Source: Nitrospirota bacterium
GTDB taxonomy: Bacteria; Nitrospinota_A; UBA7883
Direction of reading: 5' to 3'
Assembly (NCBI GenBank): GCA_024275315.1
Contig: JAJRZK010000029.1
Location: 54,516 to 118,515, forward strand
DNA length: 64,000 nucleotides
The notes beneath the pieces are model-generated. The model searched no databases. It had not been told where the DNA came from and saw only the letters and a list, made by a program, of their open reading frames with translations. A program made the position numbers and the translations under genes. Of the stretch, positions 53,475 to 62,010 are shown piece after piece. Numbering within the stretch: position 1 is the first letter of the stretch; each line of letters starts with the position of its first letter.

Positions 53475-54113
53475 TCAATCTTCACAGGTGGTTTTTCGCA
53501 ACTGGAAAGATTCTATCACAGAGTAAATCGAGCCGCCAGGGCTCAGTTTGCTTTCATACAACATCAACGAGTCGACCGGAACTTCCCCGACGAAGATTTT
53601 CTGGTTGCTGTGGACCAGCCGGATCAGCTCTCCCCTCGCGGTTTGGCTTTTCACCCTGCCTATGGTTATATGCGCCGTAAAGGGCCTTTCGTCCGCGGGA
53701 TACCCCAAAGGCTGAATCTTTTTCGTTACAAGCGATTCCAGCTTTGACAGACTGGCCGTGTCGCCCCCCGCTCCGAACCATACGACCCTGGGCCGGGTCT
53801 GGTTCGGGAACATGCCCATCCCCTCTATGGTCAGGCGAAAATTGGCGAACCCGGAAACAGCCCCCCTCACCGCGTCGCAAAGGGCTGAAATGTTCGATTC
53901 GGGCACATCGCCCAGAAATTTAAGTGTTACATGCAGGTTCCCCGCCCTGACCCATCCGACAGCGGCTGGTGATATGCGGAAAGTTTCCATCAGGCGTTCG
54001 GCGGAGGCTATGGTCGACTGGGGCAAGTCGATGGCGAAAAAAAGACGCTTAGTCTTCCTTTCGCCGGGATGGTTTACCGGCTTTCCCCCGCCCCTGCTCT
54101 GTTTTGCCCCCAT
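53475..54113 (-). CDS. thpR: RNA 2',3'-cyclic phosphodiesterase
   Basis: A 212-aa 2H-phosphoesterase-type protein with the two catalytic HxT motifs NLHVTLKFLGDV and FTAHITIGRVK, and the N-terminal RLFFAIDLPQ typical of ThpR/LigT. It opens 2',3'-cyclic phosphates on RNA ends. I start at ATG 54113; the track ORF begins with a TTG 11 codons upstream. Both ATG and TTG lack a strong ribosome site. Confidence 0.88.
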   Translation of the reverse strand: MGAKQSRGGGKPVNHPGERKTKRLFFAIDLPQSTIASAERLMETFRISPAAVGWVRAGNLHVTLKFLGDVPESNISALCDAVRGAVSGFANFRLTIEGMGMFPNQTRPRVVWFGAGGDTASLSKLESLVTKKIQPLGYPADERPFTAHITIGRVKSQTARGELIRLVHSNQKIFVGEVPVDSLMLYESKLSPGGSIYSVIESFQLRKTTCED

Positions 54114-54227
54114 ACATTTTCCGCACGGATTGTTGACTGGTCCCAAAATGGCGTCGCATCCATGCGTAATAATAGCAGGTTGCCCCTGCGCTTTGCCAAC
54201 TTTACAAATAAAATTTTACAATAATTG

Positions 54228-54782
54228 TCAAACCTCGTATTCCTCGCTTTCCTGGCGTCTGCCATATTTGTAGTATTCCCTTACAAAAGAAAGCGATTTA
54301 AGATCGCTCATCCTGTCGATAAACACTTTGCCATGCAAATGGTCGATCTCGTGCTGGAACACCCTGGCCGAAAAACCTTCCGCCCTGACCTCCACCTCTT
54401 CCCCTTTGCGGTCAAACCCGGTCACCGTTACCGCCACGGACCGTTTTACCACGCCCCAAAGGTCCGTCAGGCTCAGGCATCCTTCCCAGTCCTCCTCCAT
54501 CTCTTCCGAAAAATCCGTGATCTTCGGATTGATCATCACTTCTATGAGTATATCGCCGTTCCGGGAATAACGCGAGTTCGCTTCCATACCGATAACTATG
54601 ATATTAAGCGGCACATGCACCTGCGGAGCCGCCAGACCGGCGCCTGAGTATTCGTTCTTCGTGTCGATCATGTCATCGATAAGCGTCTGTATTTCCGGTG
54701 ATCCGATCTTATCCGGCGCAACGGGTTCCGCCTTTTTTCGCAGGACCGGATGGCCTAGCTGGGCAACTTTGAGAATCGACAT
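54228..54782 (-). CDS. def: Peptide deformylase
   Basis: Removes the formyl group from nascent proteins. The 184-aa enzyme has motif I GAGLAAPQV, motif II EGCLSL with the metal Cys and motif III FQHEIDHLHGKVF with two metal His and the catalytic Glu. Length is normal for type 1 enzymes. It follows the NifU-like gene by nine bases. Confidence 0.95.
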   Translation of the reverse strand: MSILKVAQLGHPVLRKKAEPVAPDKIGSPEIQTLIDDMIDTKNEYSGAGLAAPQVHVPLNIIVIGMEANSRYSRNGDILIEVMINPKITDFSEEMEEDWEGCLSLTDLWGVVKRSVAVTVTGFDRKGEEVEVRAEGFSARVFQHEIDHLHGKVFIDRMSDLKSLSFVREYYKYGRRQESEEYEV

Positions 54783-54791
54783 GTTATGGAT

Positions 54792-55409
54792 TTACCCGAA
54801 ATATTTGGCGTGATAACTTTCAAAAAGCTCTATGGCCTTGTCCCGGCATTTACCGCAACCCGTGGAAATCTTCGTGCGTTCCTGCAAGGTTTCAAAATCC
54901 GAAACACCTTCTAGCACCTCTTCTTCTATCTCGTGATCGGTAACGTTCAGACACTCGCAAATAACGGTGGCCTGCTTTTCATCTATCTGGTCGCCACGCC
55001 CTGTTTTGCGCAGATAGTCGTGTATGGCGGAGCGAAGAGCCTTGTCTCCAAGCACAGAGCAGTGTATCTTGATCGACGGCAGGCCGCCCAGCCGGTTCAT
55101 TATATCCTCGGGCTTGAGTTTCAGGGCGTCATTTATATCCATCCCGCCATTTTCCGTTACCATCTCGGACATCATGGATGTAGAGCCAATCGCAGAAGCG
55201 CAACCGAAAGTCTTCCATTTAAGATCATAAATCTTGTCGCTGTGGTCAACCTTGATCCATATTTTCATCATGTCGCCGCATGTGGGATTTCCCACCATCC
55301 CAACCCCGTTGGCGGCGTACTCCTCCTCGGTAACGCGCAACACGTTCCTCGGGTTTGTAAAATGATCCATTACCGTATCGGAATATCCGAAATTGTTATC
55401 CGTATTCAT
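54792..55409 (-). CDS. nifU: NifU-like Fe-S cluster scaffold protein
   Basis: A 205-aa protein with an IscU-type domain (YSDTVMDHFTNPRNV, GNPTCGDMMKI, TFGCASAIGSTSMM, SIKIHCSVLG) holding three scaffold Cys and a C-terminal BFD-type [2Fe-2S] domain (CECLNVTDHEIE and STGCGKC). The third NifU domain (C-terminal Nfu) is absent, so this is the short two-domain form. No NifS or IscS gene lies next to it. The many Fe-S proteins in the window would need such a scaffold. Confidence 0.85.
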   Translation of the reverse strand: MNTDNNFGYSDTVMDHFTNPRNVLRVTEEEYAANGVGMVGNPTCGDMMKIWIKVDHSDKIYDLKWKTFGCASAIGSTSMMSEMVTENGGMDINDALKLKPEDIMNRLGGLPSIKIHCSVLGDKALRSAIHDYLRKTGRGDQIDEKQATVICECLNVTDHEIEEEVLEGVSDFETLQERTKISTGCGKCRDKAIELFESYHAKYFG

Positions 55410-55551
55410 ATTTAATCAACTCACTCAATCCATAAATTGTATTGTCAGGCGCAAAGAGCCCTTTAAGTTATACAGGCAAAACCAAAGCCAAAACCTGAAT
55501 TTCCATAATATTCAGTTTTACAGGAAGTTACATCAAATCCAGCCAGTAATT

Positions 55552-55564
55552 GGGCTGACAGCCC
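55552..55564. repeat. 13-bp inverted repeat in a divergent AT-rich intergenic region
   Basis: GGGCTGACAGCCC is a perfect six-base inverted repeat around one A, in the 276-base gap between the divergent NifU-like and amidohydrolase genes. The gap is AT-rich and holds no gene that I can support. The repeat might be an operator. Confidence 0.35.
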
Positions 55565-55685
55565 TGTCCGATTTACACTTTTATGCGACTTGGCTGTCCT
55601 ATCCCAGCCATATTATTGGTTTTTCTATGATTTGTCATCCCATCTTTGATCTCCATACCTTTGATATCTGGTATGATTAATTATC

Positions 55686-56600
55686 ATGAGAATCGATTCG
55701 CACGTTCACCTGATCACCTCGAAGATGCTGAAACAAGCCTCGGCGAAGTTCGACAAAATCAAACCGGGTCTTATGGAGCGGGTCATGACAGGAGGCGGGA
55801 AACTGGTGAACAATGAGTTCATTGATTTCCTAAACCGGACATCCTTGAAAAAATTCGCCGAAATCTGGGTATCGGAGCTTAAAAAGCACAAGATCGATCA
55901 CGCCTGCTTCCTGCCTATAGGAGGTGGAGGAGCGCTTGACCAACTGGACGAGTTCGTCAGTTACAACCCGGACATGTTTTCCGCTTACGTGTTCCTGGAC
56001 AATCCCACCACAAAATCCGGAGTCTCCAATTTCGAGCGGCGGATCAACTCCGGCAGGTTTCGTGGAATAAAACTGTATCCGGCCATCCAGGGGCTTTGCG
56101 TGGCGGACAAAAAGCTGTTCGCCCTGTATGAAAAAGCGGCGGAGCTCGACGCTCCCGTGCTGATACATTTCGGAATCACCATGGCCCCTGTGACAGATTA
56201 TCGTTACACCAACCCGCTCGACCTTAATCTTCCGTCGAAGTTGTTTCCGGATACAAAGTTCATAATAGCCCATTTCGGAGCCGGGTTTTTCCGCGAGGTT
56301 CTCCTTCTCGGTTTTCACGCGGAGAATATATATGTGGACACATCAGGCACCAACAACTGGCGCCTGTTCGTTCCGGAAATAACGCCGCTTAAGACGGTGT
56401 TTAAAAGAACAATGGACGTATACGGAGCCAACCGGATTTTGTTCGGCACCGATTCTTCGATCAATAACAAGGCGGGATACAGGGCCTTTGTTCTCAAGGA
56501 GCAGAAGTCAGCGTTGGCGAAACTCAAGACGCCAAAAAAGGAGCGGGAGCTCATCATGGGACAAAACGCCGCCAGGATTTTCCATCTTAACCGGGCGTAG
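55686..56600 (+). CDS. Amidohydrolase family (TIM-barrel) metal-dependent hydrolase
   Basis: A 304-aa protein of the amidohydrolase-2 type. It begins MRIDSHVHL (metal-binding HxH), has FRGIKLYPAIQG, VLIHFGI, FIIAHFGAGF and RILFGTDSS, the usual Asp at the end of the last strand, then ends with IMGQNAARIFHL. The reaction (decarboxylase or hydrolase) cannot be told. It stands alone, with 149 bases before the ccmE gene. Confidence 0.75.
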   Translation: MRIDSHVHLITSKMLKQASAKFDKIKPGLMERVMTGGGKLVNNEFIDFLNRTSLKKFAEIWVSELKKHKIDHACFLPIGGGGALDQLDEFVSYNPDMFSAYVFLDNPTTKSGVSNFERRINSGRFRGIKLYPAIQGLCVADKKLFALYEKAAELDAPVLIHFGITMAPVTDYRYTNPLDLNLPSKLFPDTKFIIAHFGAGFFREVLLLGFHAENIYVDTSGTNNWRLFVPEITPLKTVFKRTMDVYGANRILFGTDSSINNKAGYRAFVLKEQKSALAKLKTPKKERELIMGQNAARIFHLNRA

Positions 56601-56755
56601 GCCCGGAGCCGGCCAGCCGGCTTAAGTAGCCGAAATGGCGCTTGTGAAAATGACAATTATTGTCGCGCATGGGGTCTGGCCAATTAATCATTGAACATAA
56701 TCAGGTTGGAATGGTACGATTTTAGCTTATAGTCAAACTTGTTTCCGAGGTGGTT

Positions 56756-57190
56756 TTGGAACAAAAATCCAAAGGGCTTAACAAGGCCCAGAAAAAATTC
56801 ATGATCGGCGCTTCGTTGCTTGTGATCGCGATCGCCTATCTTATATTCGTCGGCGTCAAAGCCAGCGGCGCCTATTATCACACCGTGTCGGAAGTCCTTG
56901 CGATGGGACCAATGTCCCGGAAAACCGGACTGCGCTTGGAGGGAAAGGTCGCTCCGGGCACAATTTCCAACGACGCGGCGAATCTCAAACTCAGTTTCCA
57001 CATCATCGACGAATCAAAAAAATCGATGGCGGTTGTGTACAAAGGCGTCGCCCCCGACATGTTCCAGGACAATATAGATGTCGTGGTGGAAGGTTCCGTG
57101 GGCGCCGATGGCAAGTTTATCGCCACAAAACTTTTGACCAGTTGTCCTTCCAGGTACGAAGCCGCCAAGGACGTTAAAAAATCGACCTGA
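56756..57190 (+). CDS. ccmE: Haem chaperone CcmE with the CxxxY motif
   Basis: CcmE carries haem covalently from CcmC to the CcmF ligase. The 144-aa protein has one N-terminal membrane helix (FMIGASLLVIAIAYLIFV), an OB fold (LRLEGKVAPGTI, DNIDVVVEGSVGADGKF) and ends TSCPSRYEA. In most bacteria the haem-binding residue is His in HxxxY; here it is Cys in CPSRY, the variant known from Desulfovibrio and archaea (System I*). I prefer the TTG at 56756, with GAGG five bases upstream, to the GTG at 56750. Confidence 0.85.
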   Translation: MEQKSKGLNKAQKKFMIGASLLVIAIAYLIFVGVKASGAYYHTVSEVLAMGPMSRKTGLRLEGKVAPGTISNDAANLKLSFHIIDESKKSMAVVYKGVAPDMFQDNIDVVVEGSVGADGKFIATKLLTSCPSRYEAAKDVKKST

Positions 57191-57260
57191 CCTGACCGCT
57201 TCAAACGAATCGCCGGTCCTCCGGTGGTTCAGACCACGACTTAACTGATAGGTTACTGCA

Positions 57261-57764
57261 ATGAATGAACTTGGTGAATATTCCCTGATTGTCGCGCTGG
57301 GCGTATCCATTTACGCGGCTGTTGTATCCGCGCTGGGGGAAAAGACAGGCTCTCACAGGATGGTCAAAAGCTCCGAATACGCGCTTGTCACGGTATTCGG
57401 CCTGCACACGCTGGCATCTATAGCGTTGCTAAACGCCCTGTACACCCATGATTTCACAATAGATTACGTATACAGCTATACGAACAGGGAATTGGGCAAA
57501 TTTTACACCCTGTCGGCGTTCTGGGCCGGCCAGAAAGGGTCGCTGCTGCTATGGGCCTGGATGCTGGGCATGTTCTCCACCGTGGTTGTATGGCAGAACA
57601 GGAACGTAAACCGGAAACTGATGCCGTACGTTGTGTCCATAATTTCCGTCACCCTCACCCTGTTCGGGTTTCTCATGGTGTTCGCATCGCCGGTGTTTGA
57701 AAGAATGCCCTTTTGGTACAGAACGGTTACGGTCTCAACCCGATGCTCCAGAACCCGGGTATGA
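57261..57764 (+). CDS. ccmF: Cytochrome c haem lyase CcmF, N-terminal part before a frameshift
   Basis: The first 150 or so residues match the start of CcmF, with membrane segments and YTNRELGKFYTLSAFWAGQKGSLLLWAWML, of which GSLLLWAW is characteristic. The frame is right up to FERMPF and then runs 13 codons out of frame to a stop at 57764, while the family sequence continues one frame over. See the next entry. Read alone this piece lacks the haem-handling tryptophan-rich domain. Confidence 0.75.
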   Translation: MNELGEYSLIVALGVSIYAAVVSALGEKTGSHRMVKSSEYALVTVFGLHTLASIALLNALYTHDFTIDYVYSYTNRELGKFYTLSAFWAGQKGSLLLWAWMLGMFSTVVVWQNRNVNRKLMPYVVSIISVTLTLFGFLMVFASPVFERMPFWYRTVTVSTRCSRTRV

Positions 57765-59266
57765 TATTCCACCCTCCCACCCTCTATGTCGGTTTTGTGG
57801 CGTTTACCATTCCATACGCATTCGCCATGGCGGCCCTGATATCAAAACAGTTGGGGGATATATGGATTCGCACCACGAGACGATGGACAATATTCGCCTG
57901 GCTGTTCCTGGGATTCGGTAACCTGCTGGGGGCGAACTGGGCTTATGTGGAGCTTGGCTGGGGCGGATACTGGGCGTGGGATCCCGTGGAAAACGCCTCT
58001 TTCATGCCCTGGCTGACCGGGACCGCCTTCCTGCATTCGGTCATGATTCAGGAAAAGAAGGACATGCTCAAGATATGGAACGTAACCCTGATCGCGCTCA
58101 CGTTCGTCCTTACCATTTTCGGCACGTTCATAACTAGGTCAGGGCTTATATCCTCTGTCCACTCCTTTGGCCAGTCGACGGTCGGCGTGTATTTTGGCGT
58201 GTTCCTGGTTCTTGTGATCATCTTCTCGACATACATGATCATAAGCCGCGCCTCGCTGTTGAAGAGCAAAAACGAGCTCGACTCATTGCTGTCCAGGGAA
58301 GCTTCGTTCATGTTCAACAACCTGATCCTTGTCGGAGCGGCTTTCGCCGTGTTGTGGGGGACCATGTTTCCGATGATATCAGAAGCCGTCCGGGGCCAGA
58401 AAATCACCGTCGGGCCACCGTTTTTCAACCAGGTGATGATCCCCATCGGCCTGCTGTTGCTTTTGCTCACCGGTATATGCCCGTTGATCGCGTGGCGAAA
58501 GGCAAGCTGGATCAACACCAGGAAAAATTTCGTGGCTCCGTTTGCTATCACCCTCCTGGGCGCGATCGCCCTGTTCGCAGTCGGGGTGCGCGAGCCTCTT
58601 CCCATGATAAGTTTCACGATCTGCCTGTTTGTGGGGGCGACTATCGGCATGGAGATTATCCGGGGCGGGTTGGCCAGGGCCTCCGGTGGTAAAGAGAGCC
58701 TTTTCATGGCGTTTATAAACCTGTTCTGGCGCAACAAGCGCCGCTATGGCGGATACGTCATCCATATAGGCGTGATTCTCGTTTTCATCGGCTTCACGGG
58801 GGCCTGGTACAACCAGGAAACGGAAAAAACCGTTTTCCCCGGAGACAAGATAGAGATAAAGGATTATGTCCTCACCTACTACAAAAACGAGCGGTCCCAG
58901 CCGAAAAAGACGCTCGAAGAAACCGTGGCGACATTGCTGGTGGAAAAAAACGGCGAGAAAATCGGGTATGTCTTTCCGGAGCGAAACGTCCACTACATGG
59001 TAAACGTCAGGGGTGATCTTGTTCCCCAACCCACTTCAGAAGTGGCCATCCGCACCACCTACAAGGAAGATCTGTACGTCATTTTCGCCTCGTTGAACGA
59101 AGACGGGTCAGCCACGTTCAAGGTGCATGTCAACCCGCTGGTGAAATGGCTATGGCTCGGCGGGCTCATCATCGGGCTGGGTTGCATCCTTGCCATGTGG
59201 CCGGACAAACGCGAACGCAAACGGTTCGAAGCGCGGCACTTCGCACCCGGCGCCGCCAAAGCCTGA
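57713..59266 (+). CDS. ccmF: Cytochrome c haem lyase CcmF, main part after a frameshift
   Basis: Continues CcmF from VQNGYGLNPMLQNPGMIFHPPTLY (shown in part) with the WWD signature WGGYWAWDPVENASFMPWL, several membrane helices and a C-terminal periplasmic domain ending in a last helix. CcmF attaches haem to CxxCH apocytochromes. One base is missing relative to a continuous gene, at or near the TTTT run at 57711-57714. The start shown is the TTG at 57713, which is only where the frame opens. With the missing base the full protein would be about 668 residues, normal for the family. Confidence 0.85.
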   Translation: MVQNGYGLNPMLQNPGMIFHPPTLYVGFVAFTIPYAFAMAALISKQLGDIWIRTTRRWTIFAWLFLGFGNLLGANWAYVELGWGGYWAWDPVENASFMPWLTGTAFLHSVMIQEKKDMLKIWNVTLIALTFVLTIFGTFITRSGLISSVHSFGQSTVGVYFGVFLVLVIIFSTYMIISRASLLKSKNELDSLLSREASFMFNNLILVGAAFAVLWGTMFPMISEAVRGQKITVGPPFFNQVMIPIGLLLLLLTGICPLIAWRKASWINTRKNFVAPFAITLLGAIALFAVGVREPLPMISFTICLFVGATIGMEIIRGGLARASGGKESLFMAFINLFWRNKRRYGGYVIHIGVILVFIGFTGAWYNQETEKTVFPGDKIEIKDYVLTYYKNERSQPKKTLEETVATLLVEKNGEKIGYVFPERNVHYMVNVRGDLVPQPTSEVAIRTTYKEDLYVIFASLNEDGSATFKVHVNPLVKWLWLGGLIIGLGCILAMWPDKRERKRFEARHFAPGAAKA

Positions 59267-59290
59267 GCGGCCGGGATGATCTGATTGGCG

Positions 59291-59322
59291 GATAAAGCGC
59301 TGGATATGATCAGCGCTTTATC
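59291..59322. terminator. 12-bp perfect stem overlapping the aldehyde dehydrogenase stop
   Basis: GATAAAGCGCTG (59291-59302) and CAGCGCTTTATC (59311-59322) form a perfect stem with an eight-base loop between the convergent ccmF and aldehyde dehydrogenase genes. No T run follows, so it may act as an RNA 3' end or a bidirectional barrier rather than a standard terminator. Confidence 0.5.
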
Positions 59323-60731
59323 ACCATCACCTTAATTTCCGTCATCTCCTTGATGGCGTACTTGACCCCCTCGCGGCCCAACCCGGACATTTTGACGCCG
59401 CCATAGGGCATGTTGTCCACCCTGAACGTGGGAAAATCGTTCACGATGACACCCCCAACGTCCGCCTTTTCAAACGTCTCAAAGGCGTTGTCCAGATCGC
59501 TGGTGAACACGCCGACCTGTAGCCCGTAGTCGGAATCGTTGACCATGTCGATGGCGTGCTTGAAATTGTTATAGCTTTGGACGGTGGCGACCGGCGCAAA
59601 CACCTCCTTGCAAACAACGTTCATCCTTTTGTTGACGTCGGCGATCAGGGTCGGCATATAACAGCGTCCCTTTTTCCGGCCGCCGGTCAATATCCTGGCG
59701 CCCCCCTCCCTGGCTTGCCTGACCCACGCGTCGGTCTGTTGCAACGCTCCGCTGTTTATCATCGGCCCCACCATCACCCCTTTCTTTCGGGGATCGCCGG
59801 TTTTGACATTTGTATTGATCTCCCTGACCAGCGCTTTCACGGTTTTTTCGTATATCGGCTTGTGGATCAGTATCCGTTGCACGCTTATACATGTCTGGCC
59901 AGCGGAGCCAAACGCCCCCGCGACGATCCTTGGCACGGCCCATTTCAGGTCAGCGTCACTGTGCACAACCGCCGCGGCGTTACCTCCCAGCTCCAGGGTG
60001 ACCTTTTTTTTGCCCGCCGCCCTGATCAGACGCCAGCCGACAGACGGGCTTCCGGTGAAGGTCAGCTTGGCGATCCTGTCGTCGGTGGCCAGTTGCTCGC
60101 CCACGGCGGGGGAACATGGCACGACGTTATACTGCCCCGGGGTCATCCCCGCCTCCAGGAGTATCTCGCAAAGTAAAAGGGCGGTGATGGGGGTTTTAGT
60201 CGCCGGTTTAAGAATTATCGTGTTCCGCGAAGCGATGGCCGGGGCCACCTTGTGCGTCACGAGGTTCAGGGGAAAATTAAATGGCGATATCCCCGCCACA
60301 ACTCCTATGGGAAATCGTTTCGTAATGGCGATGCGCCCTTCACCCCTGGGATCGATATCCACGGGGAGAACCTCGCCGTCGATACGGCTCGCCTCCTCGC
60401 TGGCTATGTTGAACGTGATTATGCTCCTGTCCACCTCCTGTTCGGCCGCCGACACCGGCTTGCCCGATTCGGCCACGATGCTGTCCACCAGCTTTGACCT
60501 GTTGCGGATAAGGCCGTGGGTCGCGCGTTTGAGCAGGCTGGAAGTGGCGTGGCTGCTCATATATCTTGTGGTCTTAAAAGCGGCCGTGGCCGTCTTTATG
60601 GCGTTTTCTATCTCCGCCGGCCCGGCCATGCACACCTGCGCCACCGGACGGCCGTTATACGGGTTGATAACCGTGGTGGTAGAGTTGGTTTTGATACGTT
60701 TCTCGCCAATCATAATTTCGTGCAGTTTCAT
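59310..60731 (-). CDS. Aldehyde dehydrogenase family protein
   Basis: A 473-aa NAD(P)-dependent aldehyde dehydrogenase: SPFNFPLNLVTHKVAPAI, LTFTGSPSVGWRL (cofactor loop), TLELGGNAAAVV (catalytic Glu near 247), SAGQTCISVQR (catalytic Cys near 281) and KEVFAPVATV. It resembles the lactaldehyde/glyceraldehyde-3-phosphate (non-phosphorylating) branch. It is the third gene of a minus-strand operon after the CCG-domain protein and the FAD oxidoreductase; a fed-in aldehyde could be oxidised with electrons passed to the Fe-S partner, but this is inference. Confidence 0.9.
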   Translation of the reverse strand: MKLHEIMIGEKRIKTNSTTTVINPYNGRPVAQVCMAGPAEIENAIKTATAAFKTTRYMSSHATSSLLKRATHGLIRNRSKLVDSIVAESGKPVSAAEQEVDRSIITFNIASEEASRIDGEVLPVDIDPRGEGRIAITKRFPIGVVAGISPFNFPLNLVTHKVAPAIASRNTIILKPATKTPITALLLCEILLEAGMTPGQYNVVPCSPAVGEQLATDDRIAKLTFTGSPSVGWRLIRAAGKKKVTLELGGNAAAVVHSDADLKWAVPRIVAGAFGSAGQTCISVQRILIHKPIYEKTVKALVREINTNVKTGDPRKKGVMVGPMINSGALQQTDAWVRQAREGGARILTGGRKKGRCYMPTLIADVNKRMNVVCKEVFAPVATVQSYNNFKHAIDMVNDSDYGLQVGVFTSDLDNAFETFEKADVGGVIVNDFPTFRVDNMPYGGVKMSGLGREGVKYAIKEMTEIKVMVIKR

Positions 60732-60759
60732 GGGAAAGATCTCCGATAATATTACTTGG

Positions 60760-62010
60760 TTAAAACAGCAGGGGCGGACCGCTGGTAAGAATTTCGGTGA
60801 GTTGTGATCCTTTCAGACCCGCCAATCTCTCCGGATCAACCTTGGCGCCACTCTCGATCGCCCGGCACACGTCCCACACGGGTGTTACATATCCGATGAA
60901 AACGCCTCCGATGATCCTGTCACCGTCCATAACAAGCTTGCTATACCGCCCTTTGCCCGCTTCAAGCCTTATGTGTCTTATATCACCACCTTCAGGCTCG
61001 TCGTACTTCCCCACGGCGGAATAAATGGATTTGTAGGCGTGGCTGGCGTTAAAAAACACCTTTTCCTCAAACGGCTCGCCACCCTCCACCATGTTCGCCC
61101 CCGCCACACGACCCTGTCTTGCGGCTGTCAGCCATGTGCGACAGGGAATGTACGATCCGTTAACCTTTCTGACGGCCACGTCTCCCGCCGAATATACGTC
61201 CGGATCACTGGTATTGAGCCTCTGATCCACTATCACGCCCCGGTCGATCACAAGTCCCGACCCTTCAAGAAAGTCTATATGCGGTCTTACACCAATGGCG
61301 ACACCAACCAGCCCCGCCTCGATGGTCTCTCCGCCGCTGGTGACGATCCCCTCCACACGCCCGTCTTTCCCGATAATTTCCTTCAACTCCGTCTTAAACA
61401 AAACACGCACGCCGTCCGACTTCATCTGATCAAGAATAATTCCCGACCCTTCAGGGTCCAGCAACAACTCCAGCACACGGCTCTCGCGAGCCAGCAACGT
61501 TGTTTCCAGCCCCAGGTTGTGAAGATCCTCAACCAACTCCACGCCCAGGATGCCACCCCCCACAACCACCGCCTTTTTCACCGCGTGTTTTTTTATGTAA
61601 TCGATCATATGCCTGGCGCACGTCAACGACCGGTACGTCACCACCCCGTCAAGATCGGCCCCCGGCCATGGCGCGACAAACGGCCACGCCCCGGTGGCTA
61701 CAAGAAGCTTGTCATAAGGCTCGGTTAGGCCGTTCTGGGTACATACTTCTTTATTATCGACCCGGACCTGCTTCACCCGGTCGTTCAAGGTTCGTATATT
61801 GTTCTTTTGCGCCCATACCGCAGGTTTGCCATACAGTTCGTCCTCCGTGATGGCGCCTTTTATATAAAAAGACATCGCGGCGCGAAAATAAAAAGGGAAC
61901 GGCTCCCCGTTGATTATGGTGATGGCGCCATCCGGGTCTTTGGCGCGGATGGTTTCCGCCGCTGTGACACCGGCCACGCCAGCCCCGATTATCACATACT
62001 TTTTTTTCAT
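60760..62010 (-). CDS. FAD-dependent pyridine nucleotide-disulfide oxidoreductase-like protein
   Basis: A 416-aa flavoprotein with the FAD dinucleotide motif VIIGAGVAGVTAAETI, the NAD(P) motif VVGGGILGVELVEDLHNLG, LLVATGAWPF and DPDVYSAGDVA. It lacks the CxxxxC redox disulfide of the lipoamide dehydrogenase type, so it is nearer to the NADH-oxidase/nitrite-reductase and ferredoxin-reductase branch. The ATG overlaps the stop of the CCG-domain gene (ATGA), so the two likely form one electron-transfer unit. Confidence 0.85.
   Translation of the reverse strand: MKKKYVIIGAGVAGVTAAETIRAKDPDGAITIINGEPFPFYFRAAMSFYIKGAITEDELYGKPAVWAQKNNIRTLNDRVKQVRVDNKEVCTQNGLTEPYDKLLVATGAWPFVAPWPGADLDGVVTYRSLTCARHMIDYIKKHAVKKAVVVGGGILGVELVEDLHNLGLETTLLARESRVLELLLDPEGSGIILDQMKSDGVRVLFKTELKEIIGKDGRVEGIVTSGGETIEAGLVGVAIGVRPHIDFLEGSGLVIDRGVIVDQRLNTSDPDVYSAGDVAVRKVNGSYIPCRTWLTAARQGRVAGANMVEGGEPFEEKVFFNASHAYKSIYSAVGKYDEPEGGDIRHIRLEAGKGRYSKLVMDGDRIIGGVFIGYVTPVWDVCRAIESGAKVDPERLAGLKGSQLTEILTSGPPLLF

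Noticed and set aside
57705-57720. Programmed -1 frameshift in ccmF
   Set aside because: The site reads ATG CCC TTT TGG in frame, which is not an X XXY YYZ slippery heptamer, and ccmF is not known to use one; a plain one-base loss is simpler.
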